DNA from: Spirochaetia bacterium
GTDB taxonomy: Bacteria; Spirochaetota; Spirochaetia; Treponematales; Treponemataceae
Length of the DNA stretch: 9,733 bases
Direction of reading: 5' to 3'
NCBI GenBank assembly: GCA_900770075.1
Contig: CAAGIZ010000032.1
Coordinates: forward strand, 1-9,733
Position 1 is the stretch's first letter, and the number at the start of each line of letters is the position of its first letter. The notes under the pieces are model-generated. The model had not been told where the DNA came from, made no database searches, and was given only the letters and a program-made list of their open reading frames with translations. The position numbers were made by a program, and so were the translations under genes. Below, piece after piece: positions 5,958-9,733 of this stretch.

Positions 5958-7052
5958 ATGAAGTTTTCTGCCGTCTGCCTGCTGTTTTTTCTTCAAATTT
6001 TCTCAATTTTTACCCTGAATGCGCAGAATTTCAGGGATTTTCTCTTTGACCTGGCAAAAACTGCCCTTACGCAAAAAGAAACAGGGGGGCTTCCGGCCCT
6101 TTCAAGACAGGGTGCTGTCTTGCTCCTGCTTCCGGTCTGGGAGTCCTCTGAATGCAAGAGACTTTACGAAATCTTTTTCCCGGAAAAAGCTGGGGAACTT
6201 GATTTTTATCTTATTGCGCAGGAAGAAAATTATAGGGAAGGACTGGCTCCTTTTTATCCGTCTCAGGAGGGCATTGAAGGCCTTGACCTGCTTTCTGTTC
6301 TTGACGGAAGGGGCGAGACGGAAAAAAAAGATGAAGGTCTGCAGGAATTTTTGAACAGGCTGAGGGACGGAAGCCTAAGGAAATTTTCCTATGGCGATGA
6401 AAAGACCGGCATAGTCTGCTCTGAAGGGGCTGTTGTCCTTTTGAATGCTGACGAAAAACTGGTCGTGCGCAGGACTTTTGATTCTGAATTCAGGCTTGTA
6501 AAAAAGGAAGAATTCATCAATCCCAAAAGCTTTCAGAATTTCAGCATGACCAGACAGACGGATTATTCCTATTTTGAAGGGGGAAAACTTTCCCGGACAG
6601 AAACTGAAGATTTTTTCAAAAAAACAAAGGTGTCAAAGTTTTTCGGACAGGACGGAAAACTTTTATCCGAAGAAAAGCTTCACTATGAGCAGGCTGACGG
6701 GGAAAACGTTCCCGTAAAGGACTGGGAAACAGTTTGGGAATACGATGAAAAGGGAAGGACGGAAGTGATTACCCGGACAAGTTTTTTTCCTGCAAAAAAC
6801 AAAAAAACTGCTGAAAAAAAGGAAGAAGTCACCAGATTTGAATATAATTTTGAAAATACTCCCGATACCTATTTTTATGAAGACGGACAGCTGCGGATTC
6901 AGACGGTGTACGAAAATGAGGGGGATTATTCAAAAACAGTTTTTTTTGACGGAGGTTTTTCCGTAACAAGCAGGTATTGCGGCGGAGAAAAGATTTCGGA
7001 GACAACCTGTCAGGACGGCAGGGAACTTAGGAGACAGAATTTTGAAAGATAA
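5958..7052 (+). CDS. Exported protein with degenerate DG-type hairpin repeats, function unknown
   Basis: 364 residues. Residues 1-22 are a signal peptide (MKFSAVCLLFFLQIFSIFTL then NAQ). Residues about 25-195 form a region without a recognised fold. The C-terminal half (about 200-364) holds about six loosely repeated units of aromatic, two or three residues, Asp/Glu-Gly, Lys/Gln-Leu, then charged strand. Examples are YFEGGKLSRTETEDF (205-219), FFGQDGKLLSEEKLHY (228-243), EYDEKGRTEVITR (261-273) and FYEDGQLRIQTVYE (306-319). Such units resemble YwqK/MORN-like or RHS/YD-like beta-hairpin repeats, but none is a clean match. The start has no ribosome site; ATG directly follows the ftsY stop (TAAATG), so translation is probably coupled. 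The end overlaps lolC by 11 bases. The position upstream of lolCDE suggests a role in envelope or lipoprotein handling, which is inference only. Confidence 0.85.
   Translation: MKFSAVCLLFFLQIFSIFTLNAQNFRDFLFDLAKTALTQKETGGLPALSRQGAVLLLLPVWESSECKRLYEIFFPEKAGELDFYLIAQEENYREGLAPFYPSQEGIEGLDLLSVLDGRGETEKKDEGLQEFLNRLRDGSLRKFSYGDEKTGIVCSEGAVVLLNADEKLVVRRTFDSEFRLVKKEEFINPKSFQNFSMTRQTDYSYFEGGKLSRTETEDFFKKTKVSKFFGQDGKLLSEEKLHYEQADGENVPVKDWETVWEYDEKGRTEVITRTSFFPAKNKKTAEKKEEVTRFEYNFENTPDTYFYEDGQLRIQTVYENEGDYSKTVFFDGGFSVTSRYCGGEKISETTCQDGRELRRQNFER
7029..7033 (+). promoter_or_regulatory. Ribosome binding site fixing the lolC TTG start
   Basis: AGGAG lies eight bases before TTG 7042, inside the last codons of the upstream gene. 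The strong site at ideal spacing supports TTG as the genuine start, giving the basic leader MKDKGRFF. Confidence 0.75.
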
Positions 7053-8349
7053 AGGCCGTTTTTTTAATTCCCTCGGATGGATATTTTTCGTTTCCAGAAG
7101 GTTCAGTCTTGTAGACAAAAAGGGCCGGTCAAGGGTGAATTCAATCCTTGCTTCTCTGGGAATCTGCTTCGGCGTTATGACGCTGATAACCGTCATTTCG
7201 GTGATGAACGGTTTTCAGATGAGTTTTATCGATTCAATCATGGAAATAAGTTCTTATCACCTGAGGGTCAGCGGAATGGAAAGGGAAGCGGCGACGGAAT
7301 TTCAGATGAAATGTCTGGAAAACCCTGAAATACGTTCTGCCAGCCCATTTATGGAAGCCCAGAGCCTGATGATTGGAAAAAACGGAAGGCAGTCAGCAGC
7401 CCTTATCCGGGCAATTCCTTCAGACCTTACACAAATCGATGAAGGATTTAAAAGGGAAGCAAATATCTGGTCTGGAGATTTTAACCTTTCGGAAAGCGGC
7501 TCCATCGTGCTGGGAACGGAACTGGCAAGGAAACTGGGGGTGCGCCCCGGAAACACCGTCACTCTTTTTGCACTGTCCGGAGGAAATGACGTAAACCTGA
7601 TTTCCACGGAGCGGGTTTTTAAGGTAAGGGGGATTTTCCGCTCCGGCTACGGTGACATAAACGCTTCCTATGCCTTTATAAACCTTGAAGATGGATTTAA
7701 ATATTTTGGAAAGGATTCGCCCCTTTTATACGGAATAAAGCTTTACGACACGAATTCGGATTCAAAAACTGCCCTTCAGCTGGAAAATCAGTTTGAAGGA
7801 ATAAAATGCGAGTCCTGGAAAGAATTCAACAGATCTTTTTTCGGAACCCTCAAAATTGAAAAAAACATGCTTTTTATGCTTGTCCTGATTATTTTTTTAG
7901 TGGTTGCCGTAAATATCTTTAACGGAATGAGGCGGCGGGTTTACGAAAGGCGGGAAGAAATTTCCGTCCTCATGGCCTTTGGCGGAAGGAAACATGAAGT
8001 TCAGTCGATTTTTATGATGCAAGGGTTTTTAACCGGCGTAAAGGGAGCCATTCCGGGCCTTATTCTCGGCCTTCTTCTGAGCGTAAAAATGTCTGGAATT
8101 TTTATGATTATGTCTAAAATCGTATACTATGTACAGCTTTTTGCCCTAAAGCTCTTTTCCCCTGAAAACGCCGTTTTTCTGAGGGAAAATCCCATGTACA
8201 GAATTTATGCAAACATTCCTCCGAGAATTTTTCTTGGAGAAGTCTTTTTTATAACCCTTTTCGGTATTTTTGCTGCACTTTTTGCCAGTGCTGCGGCCAG
8301 CCGGGAGGTTCTCAATCTTACAGTTTCCGAGGTTATGAGGGATGAATAA
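7042..8349 (+). CDS. lolC: Lipoprotein-releasing ABC transporter permease, LolC/LolE family
   Basis: Inner-membrane subunit of LolCDE, which extracts outer-membrane-bound lipoproteins from the inner membrane and hands them to LolA. 435 residues against about 400 in E. coli. Topology fits the family: a cytoplasmic start, TM1 at about 37-57 with the family's VISVMNGFQ motif (51-59), a large periplasmic domain (about 58-272), then three membrane segments at about 276-296, 328-350 and 398-420 forming the FtsX-like domain. Between TM2 and TM3, RRRVYERREEISVLMAFGGR (297-316) is the cytoplasmic coupling helix that contacts the ATPase. A hydrophobic stretch plus loop at about 350-395 is longer than I expect for LolC. 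It overlaps the upstream gene by 11 bases and lolD by 8. The C versus E assignment rests on gene order. Confidence 0.9.
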   Translation: MKDKGRFFNSLGWIFFVSRRFSLVDKKGRSRVNSILASLGICFGVMTLITVISVMNGFQMSFIDSIMEISSYHLRVSGMEREAATEFQMKCLENPEIRSASPFMEAQSLMIGKNGRQSAALIRAIPSDLTQIDEGFKREANIWSGDFNLSESGSIVLGTELARKLGVRPGNTVTLFALSGGNDVNLISTERVFKVRGIFRSGYGDINASYAFINLEDGFKYFGKDSPLLYGIKLYDTNSDSKTALQLENQFEGIKCESWKEFNRSFFGTLKIEKNMLFMLVLIIFLVVAVNIFNGMRRRVYERREEISVLMAFGGRKHEVQSIFMMQGFLTGVKGAIPGLILGLLLSVKMSGIFMIMSKIVYYVQLFALKLFSPENAVFLRENPMYRIYANIPPRIFLGEVFFITLFGIFAALFASAAASREVLNLTVSEVMRDE

Positions 8350-9022
8350 AACTGCCGTTGAAATTACCGGACTTGAAAAAACTTACCGGACTGAAAGCGA
8401 ATGTCTTACGATTTTAAAAAATCTTGATTTTTCGATAGAAGAAGGAACAAAAGCCGTAATCATCGGGGAGAGCGGCAGCGGAAAAAGCACCTTTCTGAAC
8501 ATTGTGGCAGGTCTGGACAGGGCAACCCGGGGAACGGTAAAGGCCGGTCCCTATGAAATCACCTCCATGGACGAAAAAAGCATTTCCGAATACCGCTCCC
8601 GCTATCTGGGGCTTATCTTTCAGTTTCATTATCTTTTGAAGGATTTTACCGCCCTGGAAAACGTATTTCTTCCGGCTTATATGGCCGGCATGAAAAAATC
8701 CCTTGCGCTGGAAAAAGCAAAACTCCTTCTATCCGACGTGGGGCTTGAGGACAGGTTTACCCACCTGCCTTCCCAGCTTTCGGGTGGGGAAAGACAGAGG
8801 GTTGCCGTTGCCCGGTCGCTGATAAACGACCCGAAACTGATTCTGGCAGACGAGCCAACCGGGAACCTGGATCCGGCAAATGCCTCGATGATTGGGAACC
8901 TGCTTTTTTCCATGGCTGAAAAATACAGGAAAACCCTGATTCTGGTAACCCATGACATGAGCCTTGCTTCAAAAGGCGACAGAATTTTTTCGATAAAGGA
9001 CGGAATGTTGAATGAGAGGTAG
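8342..9022 (+). CDS. lolD: Lipoprotein-releasing ABC transporter ATPase LolD
   Basis: Cytoplasmic ATPase powering lipoprotein release. 226 residues, the usual LolD length. Walker A GESGSGKST (42-50), Q-loop Gln94 in FQFHYLLKDFTALENV (93-108), which is close to the FQFHHLLPDFTALENV-type block that separates LolD from related MacB-type ATPases, signature LSGGERQR (146-153), Walker B LILADE (166-171), D-loop NLD (175-177) and the switch His204 in VTHD. All catalytic residues are present. ATG 8342 lies within the end of lolC (8-base overlap) with GAGG at 8329-8332. The end overlaps the next permease by 11 bases. Flanking by two permeases of the same family confirms the Lol assignment. Confidence 0.96.
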   Translation: MNKTAVEITGLEKTYRTESECLTILKNLDFSIEEGTKAVIIGESGSGKSTFLNIVAGLDRATRGTVKAGPYEITSMDEKSISEYRSRYLGLIFQFHYLLKDFTALENVFLPAYMAGMKKSLALEKAKLLLSDVGLEDRFTHLPSQLSGGERQRVAVARSLINDPKLILADEPTGNLDPANASMIGNLLFSMAEKYRKTLILVTHDMSLASKGDRIFSIKDGMLNER

Positions 9023-9733
9023 TGCTTCCGCTTTATACGCCTTCAGGCTGCTCTTTCCCAGAACCGGAAAAAAATCAAATGCCAGAAAAAGCCTTACAGG
9101 AGCACTTCTCTGCATTGCCGTAAGCCTCGTACCTCTGGTCATGATCCTTACGGTTTCAAACGGAATGGTAAAAGGAATGACGGACAGGCTCATAGGCCTT
9201 TCGACTTCCCACCTGTGCGCAATCCTTCACCCTGATGTTGAAGAAGCAAAAGATGTTAAAAACCTCCTTAACCTGTCTGAAAAACTGTACGGAATAGACG
9301 GAGTTACCAGGATTTACCCGGAAATTCAGGCTGTAGGTCTTGCGGCAGGAACTGACGTTCGTACGGGAGCGGCCATAAGGGCAGTTGAAAACGACATTTT
9401 TGCCAAAAATCCTTCATTTTCTTCGTTTTTTGAGGTTGTGGAAAGCGTTTCTGAAATAAACTCTGTTTCCGACATTCAGCTGCAGGATGGAAAAAATGCC
9501 GTAATCGGAAAAAAAATTGCAGAAACTCTGGGAGTGCATGCAGGCGATGATTTAAGGCTCATAACCACACGCATTCTGAACTCAAACAGGATTGTTCCCA
9601 AAGTTACGAAATTCAAGGTTTCAGCCGTAGTTTCCAGCGGGTATCAGGAACTGGATGCTCTCTGGGTCTTTATTCCCCTCAGCACCGGTTTTTCGATCCT
9701 TCCGCTCCGTTCCAGCCAGACGATTTTAGGCAT
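9012..9733 (+). CDS. lolE: Lipoprotein-releasing ABC transporter permease, LolC/LolE family (C-terminus beyond window)
   Basis: Starts at ATG 9012 inside the end of lolD (AAGGA at 8996-9000) and stays open to the window end, 240 codons plus two bases. The N-terminus is MRGSASALYAFRLLFPRTGK, then TM1 at about 32-52 (LTGALLCIAVSLVPLVMILT) with VSNGMVKGM in the place of the MNGF motif. The periplasmic domain then begins: TSHLCAILHPD near 66-76, IAETLGVHAGDDLRLI near 173-188, and a beta segment VSAVVSSGYQELDALWVFIP like the matching part of LolC. The FtsX-like membrane half lies outside. It is a diverged paralogue of the gene at 7042-8349, so the two probably form the LolC/LolE heterodimer around LolD. 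Naming as LolE follows gene order. Confidence 0.88.
   Translation, partial: MRGSASALYAFRLLFPRTGKKSNARKSLTGALLCIAVSLVPLVMILTVSNGMVKGMTDRLIGLSTSHLCAILHPDVEEAKDVKNLLNLSEKLYGIDGVTRIYPEIQAVGLAAGTDVRTGAAIRAVENDIFAKNPSFSSFFEVVESVSEINSVSDIQLQDGKNAVIGKKIAETLGVHAGDDLRLITTRILNSNRIVPKVTKFKVSAVVSSGYQELDALWVFIPLSTGFSILPLRSSQTILG

Noticed and set aside
5115..5996. 293-codon antisense open frame opposite ftsY
   Set aside because: Its codons mirror the strongly conserved ftsY coding strand. No ribosome site, no recognisable protein motif, and ftsY is certain.

Overview
The window looks like the start of an assembled contig from a host-associated spirochaete, most likely a Treponema. The evidence is indirect: spirochaete-like exported proteins of unknown function sit next to prfB, ftsY and a lolCDE set, base composition is moderate with many A/T-ending codons, and the intergenic DNA holds palindromic and GC-rich dispersed repeats of a kind I associate with Treponema. 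No rRNA, tRNA or phylogenetic marker is present to fix the species. Bases 1-20 are not biological: they match the 3' end of the Illumina TruSeq read-1 adapter.

Left part (21-1838, minus strand): two exported proteins that read toward the contig end and probably form one transcript. Upstream is a secreted protein with a fibronectin-III-like domain and a C-terminal TPR-like helical region. Downstream is the N-terminal 278 residues of a Wzi-family outer-membrane barrel, cut off by the contig end.

Middle (1839-2207): a divergent intergenic region of about 370 bases. It holds a possible promoter for the minus-strand pair, a near-perfect 38-base palindrome, a good sigma-70-type promoter pointing toward prfB, and a GC-rich repeat island of about 150 bases between that promoter and the prfB ribosome binding site.

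Right part (2208-9733, plus strand): seven tightly packed genes. These are prfB (RF2, with the classic autoregulatory +1 frameshift), an exported/membrane PEGA-type protein of unknown role, ftsY (SRP receptor), an exported repeat-rich protein of unknown role, and lolC-lolD-lolE (ABC machinery releasing lipoproteins from the inner membrane; lolE is cut by the window end). From ftsY on, genes abut or overlap by 0-11 bases, suggesting translational coupling. The recognisable genes follow the path of an envelope protein: translation termination, SRP-dependent delivery to the membrane, and lipoprotein sorting. The two unknown exported proteins embedded in the set are the most interesting genes for follow-up. 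A second, diverged palindromic repeat related to the 1916-1953 element lies between the PEGA gene and ftsY.
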